A DNA stretch of 64,000 bases from the NCBI GenBank assembly GCA_002293375.1, contig DBDA01000051.1:11868-75867 (forward strand), given 5' to 3'. The stretch comes from Odoribacter sp. UBA944. GTDB lineage: Bacteria; Bacteroidota; Bacteroidia; Bacteroidales; Marinifilaceae. This document shows positions 15,860-24,376 of this stretch, in pieces. Every line of letters begins with the position of its first letter. The stretch's first letter is position 1. The notes beneath the pieces were generated by a model. That model made no database searches. It was not told the origin of the DNA and saw only the letters and a list, made by a program, of their open reading frames with translations. A program made the translations under genes and the position numbers.

Positions 15860-16882
15860 TCAGGCAGGTCTTATTATACGGTCCCTTTTGTTTCGCTGCG
15901 CATTGTACAAAGGAAGCACCAGGAAGCAGATCCCCCCGATGACAATGTACGACAATGTCATTACGGCGTGTGTCAAGATGGCGAAAACACCGGACATCTC
16001 CCGGTACTCCGAGGCAGGGAGGTAGATGGCCAGGGCGGCGATCACCATAAAATGCCAGGCGCCGATCCCTCCCTGTACGGGGGCGATCATTCCGTAGCTG
16101 CTGATGACAAAAACAGCGAGCCCGGACAACGGCCCTAAGTGGGAGGTAAATTCAAAACAGAAAAAGCAGGCGTAAAAGGAGAGGTAGAACATGGCCCAGA
16201 TAAAGAGCGAATAAAAAATAAACCACCCTTTCCGGCGGACATCTTTGACAGAGAGTATCCCTGCTTTGAGGCCGGAGGAGAATCCCCTGATCCGTTCGTA
16301 AAAAGCAGAGCGCCGGAGGAGTTTCCACCCCACGTATCCCACCAACAGCAAGGCGGCCGGTACCATCCACACCCAACCGGAATGCAGAAACCCGGACACC
16401 TTCTCCCCGATCTCCCCGTTCTGGTCCAGGAACTGCATGATCTGTCCGAACTGGGTGATCAATACCAGCAAGGTCATCAAAAGCATCAACACAAGGTCGA
16501 TGATCCGCTCCGTGACCACGCTCCCCAACAAATTGGGAAAGGGGACTTTTTCGTATTTTGAAACGATAGCGCAACGGGTGAACTCCCCCATGCGCGGCAA
16601 GGCAATGTTGCTCAGATAGCCGGTCATCACTCCCATAAAGCTGTTCCAGAAAGAGATCCGGTACCCCATGCTTGCGGCCAGCAATACCCAACGGAGGGAG
16701 CGGGCAACGTGGCTGATCAATCCCAGCACAACAGCTACCCAGACCCAGCCATAATCTACCTCTTTCTTCAACACATTTCTCATCTCCTGCCAGTCCTGGT
16801 CCCGGAAGACGAGCCAGAATAGCACCGCCGAAACGATGCAAAAGAGGAAGATCCGAACAATCCGTTTGGCTATTTTCGACAC
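15860..16882 (-). CDS. Flippase-like integral membrane protein (LPG synthase TM / UPF0104 family)
   Basis: A 340-residue protein with about eight membrane helices. Recognised by IVRIFLFCIVSAVLFWLVFR, the block HVARSLRWVLLAASMGY, and SNIALPRMGEFTRCAIVSKY followed by LLGSVVTERIIDLVLMLLM, typical of the family that includes the membrane part of MprF and AglD-like flippases. It probably moves a lipid or lipid-linked compound across the inner membrane; the substrate is unknown. Divergent from rsmA with a 67-base gap. A weak -7-like TATATTCG lies on the minus strand at 16915-16908. Confidence 0.85.
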   Translation of the reverse strand: MSKIAKRIVRIFLFCIVSAVLFWLVFRDQDWQEMRNVLKKEVDYGWVWVAVVLGLISHVARSLRWVLLAASMGYRISFWNSFMGVMTGYLSNIALPRMGEFTRCAIVSKYEKVPFPNLLGSVVTERIIDLVLMLLMTLLVLITQFGQIMQFLDQNGEIGEKVSGFLHSGWVWMVPAALLLVGYVGWKLLRRSAFYERIRGFSSGLKAGILSVKDVRRKGWFIFYSLFIWAMFYLSFYACFFCFEFTSHLGPLSGLAVFVISSYGMIAPVQGGIGAWHFMVIAALAIYLPASEYREMSGVFAILTHAVMTLSYIVIGGICFLVLPLYNAQRNKRDRIIRPA

Positions 16883-16949
16883 AGTTCCCTGTTTTGTTTT
16901 TGACCCGCGAATATAGTGAATTTACCTCAAATTTGTCTACTTTTGCCGT

Positions 16950-17720
16950 ATGAGTATCGTAAGAGCCAAAAAGAGCTTGGGGCAACACTTCCTGAAAGAC
17001 CTGAATATCGCCGCTAAGATCACCGGCAGTTTGTTACCGGTTACCGCCGAGGTATTGGAGGTCGGGCCGGGGATGGGTGTGTTGACCCGCCTGCTGTTGG
17101 AGAACAACGATATTTCACTACGGGCCATCGATGTCGACCGGGAGTCGGTGGAGTATCTGCACCGGGAGTTTCCGGAACACCGGGAGCGGATTGTGCACGG
17201 CGATTTTTTGCATACCGACCTCTCTCTTTGGTACTCCGGCCCGTTTTCCGTTATCGGGAACCTGCCCTACAACATCTCTTCGCAGATCTTTTTCCGGATC
17301 ATTGCGAACCGGCAGCTGGTGAAGCAGGCGGTGTGCATGATCCAGAAGGAGGTGGCGGAGCGGATCAGCGCCGGGCATGGCAACAAAACCTATGGCATCC
17401 TGAGTGTTTTTTTGCAGACTTTTTACCGCATTGAATATCTTTTTACGGTCAGCGAACAGGTTTTCGACCCGCCTCCCAAAGTGAAATCGGCTGTTATCCG
17501 GCTGGTCCGCAATGAGCGGGAGCAGTTGGATTGCGGCGAAAAGTTGTTTTTCCGGATCGTCAAAGCGGGCTTTAACCAGCGCCGGAAGACCCTCCGGAAT
17601 TCGTTGAAAAAAGAGCTCCCGGAAGGGTTTGCCTCTGGGTATCTGGAACTCCGCCCCGAGCAGCTCAGTCCGGACGACTTTATCCGGTTGTGCCGGGAAA
17701 TTGAAACACATACCCTTTAA
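16950..17720 (+). CDS. rsmA: 16S rRNA dimethyladenosine transferase (KsgA/RsmA)
   Basis: Dimethylates two adjacent adenosines near the 3' end of 16S rRNA (A1518/A1519 by E. coli numbering), a late step in small-subunit assembly. 256 residues. Landmarks: N-terminal KKSLGQHFLKDLNIAAKI, SAM motif EVLEVGPGMGVLT, and catalytic IGNLPYNISSQIFF. C-terminal helical region is complete. mgtE follows after 12 bases. A TACTTTTG sequence ends only four bases before the ATG, too close for an ordinary leader. Confidence 0.96.
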   Translation: MSIVRAKKSLGQHFLKDLNIAAKITGSLLPVTAEVLEVGPGMGVLTRLLLENNDISLRAIDVDRESVEYLHREFPEHRERIVHGDFLHTDLSLWYSGPFSVIGNLPYNISSQIFFRIIANRQLVKQAVCMIQKEVAERISAGHGNKTYGILSVFLQTFYRIEYLFTVSEQVFDPPPKVKSAVIRLVRNEREQLDCGEKLFFRIVKAGFNQRRKTLRNSLKKELPEGFASGYLELRPEQLSPDDFIRLCREIETHTL

Positions 17721-17732
17721 TTTCAAACCTCC

Positions 17733-19097
17733 ATGAGCCAATTTGAACTGACCCACGACTTTCTCAGTCAATTAGAAGAGCTGATCGACAACGGCGACAG
17801 CCAACAGGTAGCTGCGGCACTGAGGGACCTGCACCCGGCGGATATTGCCGAGATCATGGAGGAGTTGAACAACGAGCGGGCCAAGTTCGCTTTCCTCTTG
17901 TTGGACGATGAAAAAGGGGGTGACGTGCTGGCCGGGCTTGACGAGGAGGAACGGAACCGGTTCCTGGAAACACTTCCGCCGGAGGTGATCGCCAAGCGTT
18001 TCCTTGACAACATGGATTCGGACGATGCGGCGGATATTGTCGGCAGCATGCCGGACGAGCAGCAGCAGGAGGTGTTGTCGCACCTGGACGACCTGGAACA
18101 GGCCGGGGATATCGTGGACCTGTTGCATTACGATGAAGATACGGCGGGAGGATTGATGGCCAAAGAGCTGGTGACGGTGAACGAAAACTGGACGGTGCTG
18201 AACTGCCTGCGGGAGGTGAGCCGCCAGGCGGAGAACATCGATGAAATTTACAACATCTATGTCGTAGACGACGATAACAAACTGAAAGGGAGGCTTTCGC
18301 TGAAAAAGATGCTGACCTCCCCCACCTCCGCCAAGATCGACAATCTCTTCTATCGGGACATTATCTCGGTAAAAACGGATGAACCGGCAGCCTCGGTGGC
18401 CCTGATCATGGGAAAATACGACCTGGTATCCATTCCGGTGGTGGACTCTATTGAGAGATTGGTGGGCCGGATCACCATCGACGACGTGGTAGACGTGATC
18501 CGGGAAGAGGCGGAAAAGGACTATCAGATGATGTCCGGTATTACCCAGGACGTAGAGACCTCCGACAGTATCTGGTCGCAAACCAAAGCGCGCCTCCCCT
18601 GGCTGATCATCGCTCTTTTCGGGGGAATGGTCTCCGCTTACATGATCTCCCGGTACGAAGCGGAGATCGCCCTCTTTCCGCTCACCGCCATGTTTATTCC
18701 TGTTATTACGGCCATGGGCGGAAATGTCGGTATCCAATCCTCCGCCATTGTGGTACAAGGGCTTGCCTCCAACTCCCTCAACCTGAAAAACGGTTTCCGC
18801 AACATCGGTAAGGAGGTGGGGGTCGCCCTGCTGAATGCCGGGATCTGTTCGGTTGGGATCTTCCTGCTGACCCTCTGTTTCAACTTCAGTTCATTGGCCA
18901 TGCCTGTCACGGTGACGCTCTCGCTGTTTGTGGTCATTCTGTTCGCTTCGATCTTCGGAACAGCGTTCCCTCTGTTGTTGAACCGGCTGAAAATAGACCC
19001 CGCCCTGGCAACCGGCCCGTTCATTACACTGACCAACGACATCATCGGACTGAATATATACCTGCTGACAGGAAACGCTATACTGGGAAGTTTTTAA
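17733..19097 (+). CDS. mgtE: MgtE-family magnesium transporter
   Basis: Gated inner-membrane Mg2+ channel of 454 residues. In order: helical N-domain rich in DL.PADIAEIMEELN repeats (residues about 10-130), two CBS domains (about 135-255, for example KYDLVSIPVVDSIERLVGRI), and five C-terminal membrane helices starting WLIIALFGGMVSAYMISRYE, with the pore-region phrase MGGNVGIQSSAIVVQGLA. Transcribed after rsmA and probably with it; the S41 gene starts 45 bases downstream. Confidence 0.95.
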   Translation: MSQFELTHDFLSQLEELIDNGDSQQVAAALRDLHPADIAEIMEELNNERAKFAFLLLDDEKGGDVLAGLDEEERNRFLETLPPEVIAKRFLDNMDSDDAADIVGSMPDEQQQEVLSHLDDLEQAGDIVDLLHYDEDTAGGLMAKELVTVNENWTVLNCLREVSRQAENIDEIYNIYVVDDDNKLKGRLSLKKMLTSPTSAKIDNLFYRDIISVKTDEPAASVALIMGKYDLVSIPVVDSIERLVGRITIDDVVDVIREEAEKDYQMMSGITQDVETSDSIWSQTKARLPWLIIALFGGMVSAYMISRYEAEIALFPLTAMFIPVITAMGGNVGIQSSAIVVQGLASNSLNLKNGFRNIGKEVGVALLNAGICSVGIFLLTLCFNFSSLAMPVTVTLSLFVVILFASIFGTAFPLLLNRLKIDPALATGPFITLTNDIIGLNIYLLTGNAILGSF

Positions 19098-19141
19098 TCT
19101 GCGCCCGAATATTGTCTTACAGTCTTTTAATTTGTAACGCT

Positions 19142-22100
19142 ATGAAAAAATGTTGTATGTCGCTATGCCTGTTGGCTGTTGCCCTTTTCTCCTATGCCGG
19201 AGAAGCCAGGCTGCTCAGGTTCCCCCATGTCCACGGGAACAAAGTGGTGTTCTCTTATGCCGGCGATCTGTATACGGCGGATACGGAGGGAGGTATTGCC
19301 CGCAGGATCACCTCCCACATCGGGTATGAAATGTTTCCCCGTTTCTCGCCGGACGGAACACAGATCGCTTTTACGGGACAATACGACGGCAATACCGAAA
19401 TTTTTGTAATTCCGTCCGAGGGCGGTATTCCCAAACGGCTCACCTATACCGCCACCCTGGGCCGCGATGACCTAGGAGACCGTATGGGGCCTAATAATGT
19501 GGTGATGGACTGGACGCCGGACAGTAAACATATTCTTTTCCGCTCCCGCCGGTATACCTTTAATGATTTTACGGGACAGTTGTTCACGGTATCTGTTGAC
19601 GGAGGAGAACCGGTAGAGGTCCCCCTGAAAAACGGCGGTTTCTCTTCGTACTCCCCGGACGGCAAAAAATTGGCCTACAATTATATTTTCCGTGAATTCA
19701 GGACCTGGAAAAGATACGAAGGGGGGATGGCGGACGATGTGCGTGTCTATGATTTTGAAAGCGGCAAGTCCGAAAAGATAACGGACGATAAACGGCAGAG
19801 TATCCACCCGATGTGGTCGACTGACGGAAAAGAGATCTATTTTATTTCGGACCGGGACGGCGTGATGAACCTTTTTGTGTATCAAGTAGCGGAGCGCTCT
19901 ACCCGCAAGGTGACGGAGTATGCGGAGTATGATATTAAATTTCCGGCCATCGGAGGGGAAAAGATCGTGTATGAGAACGGCGGTTATCTCTATTTGTTCG
20001 ACACCCGAACCAAGCAGGAAAAGAAATTGACCATCACCATTGACAACGACCAAGTATACAGCCGGGAAGAGTTGAAGGATGTGAGCAGACAGGCGCGCGG
20101 TTTCGAGGTTTCCCCCAACGGGGAACGTTTATTGGTGAGCGCCCGGGGAGATATTTTTTCTGTTCCTTCCAAAGAGGGGATTACCTACAACCTGACCAAC
20201 TCCTCCAACGCCAATGATTTCGGGGCTTCGTGGTCGCCGGATGGAAAGTCGATAGCGTATATATCCGATAAAAGCGGAGAGTTCCACATCTGGTTGAGAA
20301 ATAGTGCGGACGGCAAGGAGCGGCAACTGACCCAAGATATAAAAACGTATATTTGGGGGTTTGAGTGGTCGCCGGATTCCAAAAAAATTCTCTGGTCGGA
20401 GAAGAAAAACACCTTGAATATCACCGATGTGGGCACCGGGCATACCGATGTGGTGGAGCAATCCGGATACAACAGCATCCGTTCCTACGGCTGGTCACCG
20501 GACGGGAACTACATCACTTATGTTCGCCCCGGAAAGACGGTCGGGCATATCCTGGTGTACCAGGTATCGACCCAACAGAAATACCAAATAACGGACGATT
20601 GGTTCAATGTTTCCGCCCCCCGTTTTAGCAAGGACGGAAAGTATCTGCTTTTTGTCTCTTCCCGGACGTTTGTTCCTACGTATGGGCAGACGGAATGGAA
20701 CCATGTCTACAACAATATGCAGAAGATCTACATTCTTCCGTTGGCAAAGAATGCCGACATTCCGTTTGCCCTCCGGAACGATGTTGTAAAAACGGAAGAG
20801 CCGAAAACGGCAGAACCTGCAGGTAAAAAGAGCGACAAGGCGGCGCCTTCTAAATCCGGAGCGTTGGTGTATGATTTTGAAAACATAGCCGGCCGCATCA
20901 TTGAACTTCCCGTAATGGCTTCTACTTACGGGGGTGTCGATATGATCGGCAAAAACGTTTACTATTCGCGTGGAGGGCAAAGTTTTTTATTCGATTTGGA
21001 CAAGGAGAAGGAGTCCTCTTTAGATGCGACGGTCTCTTTCGGGCCCGGGTATAAAAAGGCGATCGCCCGCAAAGGAAGAAGCGTAAAGATCATAGACGTG
21101 CCGACCTCGAAAGTCAACATGGATGATCCGATCTCCCTGGCAGGAGTAAAGAAAAAGATCAATTACCACGAGGAGTGGATACAGATCTACGGTGAAAGTT
21201 GGCGACAGATGCGCGATTTCTTTTATGCGAAAAATATGCACGGAGTAGATTGGGACGCGGTGTACGAAAAGTACAAGGTGTTGGTGCCCCATGTCAATCA
21301 CCGGACGGACCTGACCTATATTATCGGGGAGATGATCGCAGAGTTGAGTGTGGGACACGCCTACTCGGCCAACGGCGAACACCCTGCTCCCGAAAGAATT
21401 CCGATGGGGTTGTTGGGGGCCAAATTTGAAAAGGACGGTTCCGGCTATTTCAAAGTGAAAGAGATCATTGACGGCGCCAACTGGAATGCCTCCACTCGCT
21501 CTCCGCTGACCATGCCGGAGGTAAATGTGAAAGAGGGCGATTATATCATCTCCGTCAACGGGTGTTCACTGAAGGATGCGGACAATCTTTTTGAATACCT
21601 GATCGATATGGCCGGCAAGACGGTTGAATTGGAGGTGAATACGGCCGGAGACGCCAAAGGGGCCCGCAAAGTATTGGTGCAACCCTTGTCCAACGAAAGC
21701 GATCTCTATTATTACCAGTGGGTACAGAATAACATCCGGAAAGTAAACGAGGCCACCAACGGAGAGGTGGGCTATATCCACATTCCGGACATGGGGGTGC
21801 CGGGGTTGAATGAATTTGTGAAGCACTACTACCCCCAGTTAAACAAAAAGGCCCTCATTATAGACGACCGGGGAAACGGAGGCGGCAATGTCTCCCCGAT
21901 GATCGCGGAGCGTTTGTTGAGGACCCCGGCTTTCTATACCATGCACACCAACCAGACGGAGGGTTCCGTGAATCCCGTGGGTACGTTCACGGGGCCGAAA
22001 GTATTGTTGATCAATGAGTATTCCGCATCGGACGGCGACCTGTTCCCATACCGGTTCAAACACTATCGCCTGGGGACGGTGATCGGCAAGCGGACCTGGG

Positions 22101-22372
22101 GTGGCACGGTGGGTTACAGCGGGACGGTACCGGTCGTGGACGGCGGTTCGATTGTAACACCTTCCTATGCACCTTTTGCCGCTGACGGAAGCGGGTATAT
22201 CATCGAAGGTGAAGGCGTCCATCCGGACATCATGGTGGAAAACGATCCCCATAAGGAGTATTTGGGAGAGGATGAGCAGTTGAATAGAGCCATTGAGGTA
22301 ATCCTCCAAAAATTGAAAGAACATCCACACCGCGATCCCAAAATACCAGTTTTTCCTAACAAGTCTAAATAA
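19142..22372 (+). CDS. Tricorn-like S41 family peptidase, exported (first of two)
   Basis: A 1076-residue exported protease. ATG at 19142 gives a signal peptide (MKKCCMSLCLLAVALFSYAG); a longer frame starts only at a TTG at 19112. Residues about 20-560 hold TolB/Tricorn-type propeller repeats (repeated phrases such as PRFSPDGTQIAF, SYSPDGKKLAY and SWSPDGKSIAY). A short Lys/Ala/Pro linker follows, then a PDZ-like domain and a C-terminal S41 core with DDRGNGGGNVSPMIAERLL and the nucleophile region NEYSASDGDLFPYRF. It probably degrades peptides in the periplasm. A near-identical-length relative lies at 58196. A terminator follows at 22381. Confidence 0.92.
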   Translation: MKKCCMSLCLLAVALFSYAGEARLLRFPHVHGNKVVFSYAGDLYTADTEGGIARRITSHIGYEMFPRFSPDGTQIAFTGQYDGNTEIFVIPSEGGIPKRLTYTATLGRDDLGDRMGPNNVVMDWTPDSKHILFRSRRYTFNDFTGQLFTVSVDGGEPVEVPLKNGGFSSYSPDGKKLAYNYIFREFRTWKRYEGGMADDVRVYDFESGKSEKITDDKRQSIHPMWSTDGKEIYFISDRDGVMNLFVYQVAERSTRKVTEYAEYDIKFPAIGGEKIVYENGGYLYLFDTRTKQEKKLTITIDNDQVYSREELKDVSRQARGFEVSPNGERLLVSARGDIFSVPSKEGITYNLTNSSNANDFGASWSPDGKSIAYISDKSGEFHIWLRNSADGKERQLTQDIKTYIWGFEWSPDSKKILWSEKKNTLNITDVGTGHTDVVEQSGYNSIRSYGWSPDGNYITYVRPGKTVGHILVYQVSTQQKYQITDDWFNVSAPRFSKDGKYLLFVSSRTFVPTYGQTEWNHVYNNMQKIYILPLAKNADIPFALRNDVVKTEEPKTAEPAGKKSDKAAPSKSGALVYDFENIAGRIIELPVMASTYGGVDMIGKNVYYSRGGQSFLFDLDKEKESSLDATVSFGPGYKKAIARKGRSVKIIDVPTSKVNMDDPISLAGVKKKINYHEEWIQIYGESWRQMRDFFYAKNMHGVDWDAVYEKYKVLVPHVNHRTDLTYIIGEMIAELSVGHAYSANGEHPAPERIPMGLLGAKFEKDGSGYFKVKEIIDGANWNASTRSPLTMPEVNVKEGDYIISVNGCSLKDADNLFEYLIDMAGKTVELEVNTAGDAKGARKVLVQPLSNESDLYYYQWVQNNIRKVNEATNGEVGYIHIPDMGVPGLNEFVKHYYPQLNKKALIIDDRGNGGGNVSPMIAERLLRTPAFYTMHTNQTEGSVNPVGTFTGPKVLLINEYSASDGDLFPYRFKHYRLGTVIGKRTWGGTVGYSGTVPVVDGGSIVTPSYAPFAADGSGYIIEGEGVHPDIMVENDPHKEYLGEDEQLNRAIEVILQKLKEHPHRDPKIPVFPNKSK

Positions 22373-22380
22373 AATAAAAC

Positions 22381-22419
22381 AAGAGCCGGCCTGAATTCAA
22401 GCCGGCTCTTTGTTTTTTT
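22381..22419 (+). terminator. Rho-independent terminator after the S41 gene
   Basis: Perfect 10-base stem AAGAGCCGGC (22381-22390) and GCCGGCTCTT (22401-22410), 10-base loop, then TGTTTTTTT. Confidence 0.9.
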
Positions 22420-22440
22420 CGGATTAAATACCTATTTTCG
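22409..22440 (+). promoter_or_regulatory. Putative promoter of the DUF349 gene, overlapping the preceding terminator tail
   Basis: TTTG (22409-22412), exactly 20 bases, then TATTTTCG (22433-22440; 7/8 to TAnnTTTG). The -33 box uses the last bases of the terminator stem and its T-tract. The ATG is at 22471. Confidence 0.55.
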
Positions 22441-22470
22441 TCGATTCAATCTTATCAAACCGCTACAATC

Positions 22471-24300
22471 ATGGAAAACGAGAACACGTTACTGAGTGAA
22501 GAGACGGAGAACTCTTCCGAAGTACCAGCACAAGTGACAGAGGAACCGGCGCAGGAACCCGGTATGGAAACCAATATGGAAACCGGCATGGAAACCGGCA
22601 TGCCGGAAGAATCCCCTATTACGGAATCTCCTGTTACCGAACCTGTCGAACCGAATATTCCGGACACTTCTGAAGCCTCAGATGCCTCGAATGCCTCTGA
22701 AACGCTTCCGGAAGCAGATACGGATGCTATTGTGGAAACAGGTGCGGAAGCGGGCACAGATACGGTTGCAGACACAGACGCGGGAACGGAAGAAACAAGC
22801 GCGGAGGAGCAAAAATCGCCGGAAGAGCGGGAAAAACAGGTCCTCACAGCCAAGCAATTGGAAGCGGAAAGGGAGAAAAACCTGCAACTCAAACTGCAAT
22901 TGATTGAAGAGTTGAAGGAGTTGATACAGAAAGAGGAGTCGCTGAACAAGACTTTTCAGGAATTCAAAGAGATACAAGAGCGTTGGAGAAATACCGGACA
23001 GGTCCCGCAAAGCCGGGTAAACGATCTGTGGGAGACCTGGCACCACCACATGGAGAATTTCTACAACTACATTAAAATAAACAAGGAGTTGCGGGACCTG
23101 GACCTGAAACGCAATTTAGATGTCAAAACCGGACTGTGCGAAGAGGCCGAGAAATTGAACGAAGAGCAGGACATCAACGCCGCATTCAAACAGTTACAAC
23201 AACTGCACACCCGTTGGAAAGAGACCGGTCCCATTCCAAAGGAGCAGCAGGATTCGGTTTGGGAGCGGTTCAAAGGGGCTACCGGGCAGATCAACGACAG
23301 GCACCACCGCTTCTTCGAGTCCCTGAAACAGGAACAAGCGGAGAACCTGAAAATAAAAGAGGAGATCTGCGCAAAGGCGGCGGCGATCGCCGCTGCGGAA
23401 TACAGCACCATCACCGAATGGAACAACGCTGCCAAAGCCCTCATCGACTTGCAGGAAGAGTGGCGGCAATCCGGAACGGTCCCGCAAAAAGAGCGGAACC
23501 GGATCTTCAAGAATTTCCGTTCCTCCTGCGACGCTTTCTTCGATAAAAAGAGAGCGGTTCACAAAGAGATGCTGGGAGAACAAGAGAAAAACCTGGAACT
23601 GAAGATACAACTGTGCGAAAAGGTGGAAGCCGTTAAAGACAGCACCGACTGGAAAGTCACCACCGACAAGATCATCTCCTACCAGAAAGAGTGGAAAAAA
23701 ATCGGCCCCGCCCCCCGGAAACACTCCAACAAAGTATGGCAACGGTTCCGGGCTGCCTGCGATGCCTTTTTTGACAACAAAAACGCTCACTTCAAAAACA
23801 AGGATTCCGAACAGGAGAAGAACTTGGAACGAAAACAGGCGTTATTGGAAGAGGTAAAACAGTACACGCTCTCCCCGGACAGCGAAGAGAACATCCGTCA
23901 ACTGAAAGAGTTCCAGAAACGGTGGTCTGAGATCGGGTTTGTTCCGATCAAACAGAAAGACAAATTGCAGGAGGAGTTCCGGAATGCTCTCAACGTTCTG
24001 TTCGATCAATTGAATCTGGATGAGTTCGACAAAGATCTGGTAAAGTTCCGCTCCAAGATAAACACCCTGGAGTCAGGCGAAAACAAAGAGTTCAAGATCA
24101 TCAACGAACGGGACAAATTGACGGCCAAGATCCGGCAACTGGAAAACGACATCCACACCTGGGAGAACAACATCGGATTTATCTCCAAATCCAATAAATC
24201 GGAGGGATTGATCCAAGAACTGAACAGCCGGATCGACAAGAACCGGCAGCAGTTGAGCCTGTTTAAAGAGAAACTGAAAGCATTGGATAGCATTATCTAA
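22471..24300 (+). CDS. DUF349 domain protein
   Basis: A 609-residue cytosolic protein. Residues 1-125 are acidic and low in complexity, with a short METN/METG/METG repeat (residues 32-43) and Thr/Ala/Glu-rich stretches; the rest is helical with repeated DUF349 units, recognised by recurring phrases such as RWKETGPIPKEQQDSVWERF, EWRQSGTVPQKERNRIFKNF and EWKKIGPAPRKHSNKVWQRF. The last 70 residues look coiled coil. DUF349 proteins are common in Bacteroidota; no molecular role can be read here. Convergent with the M16 gene, sharing a terminator. Confidence 0.9.
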   Translation: MENENTLLSEETENSSEVPAQVTEEPAQEPGMETNMETGMETGMPEESPITESPVTEPVEPNIPDTSEASDASNASETLPEADTDAIVETGAEAGTDTVADTDAGTEETSAEEQKSPEEREKQVLTAKQLEAEREKNLQLKLQLIEELKELIQKEESLNKTFQEFKEIQERWRNTGQVPQSRVNDLWETWHHHMENFYNYIKINKELRDLDLKRNLDVKTGLCEEAEKLNEEQDINAAFKQLQQLHTRWKETGPIPKEQQDSVWERFKGATGQINDRHHRFFESLKQEQAENLKIKEEICAKAAAIAAAEYSTITEWNNAAKALIDLQEEWRQSGTVPQKERNRIFKNFRSSCDAFFDKKRAVHKEMLGEQEKNLELKIQLCEKVEAVKDSTDWKVTTDKIISYQKEWKKIGPAPRKHSNKVWQRFRAACDAFFDNKNAHFKNKDSEQEKNLERKQALLEEVKQYTLSPDSEENIRQLKEFQKRWSEIGFVPIKQKDKLQEEFRNALNVLFDQLNLDEFDKDLVKFRSKINTLESGENKEFKIINERDKLTAKIRQLENDIHTWENNIGFISKSNKSEGLIQELNSRIDKNRQQLSLFKEKLKALDSII

Positions 24301-24316
24301 TTCCAAAGTTCCCATA

Positions 24317-24360
24317 CCAAAGAAGAGAGCCGTCCATTTTTGAACGGCTCTCTTCTTTGG
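24317..24360. terminator. Bidirectional terminator between DUF349 gene and M16 peptidase gene
   Basis: Perfect 17-base inverted repeat: CCAAAGAAGAGAGCCGT (24317-24333) and ACGGCTCTCTTCTTTGG (24344-24360) with a 10-base loop. It sits between two convergent stop codons and can serve both strands. Confidence 0.85.
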
Positions 24361-24376
24361 TAGTTCTCAAACCCGA

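Noticed and set aside
16938..16945. TACTTTTG as an rsmA promoter
   Set aside because: Ends four bases before the start codon, leaving no room for a leader; no TTTG at the -33 spacing.
22564..22602. METN/METG/METG repeat in the DUF349 protein as a functional motif
   Set aside because: Short low-complexity stretch in an acidic disordered region; no known role.
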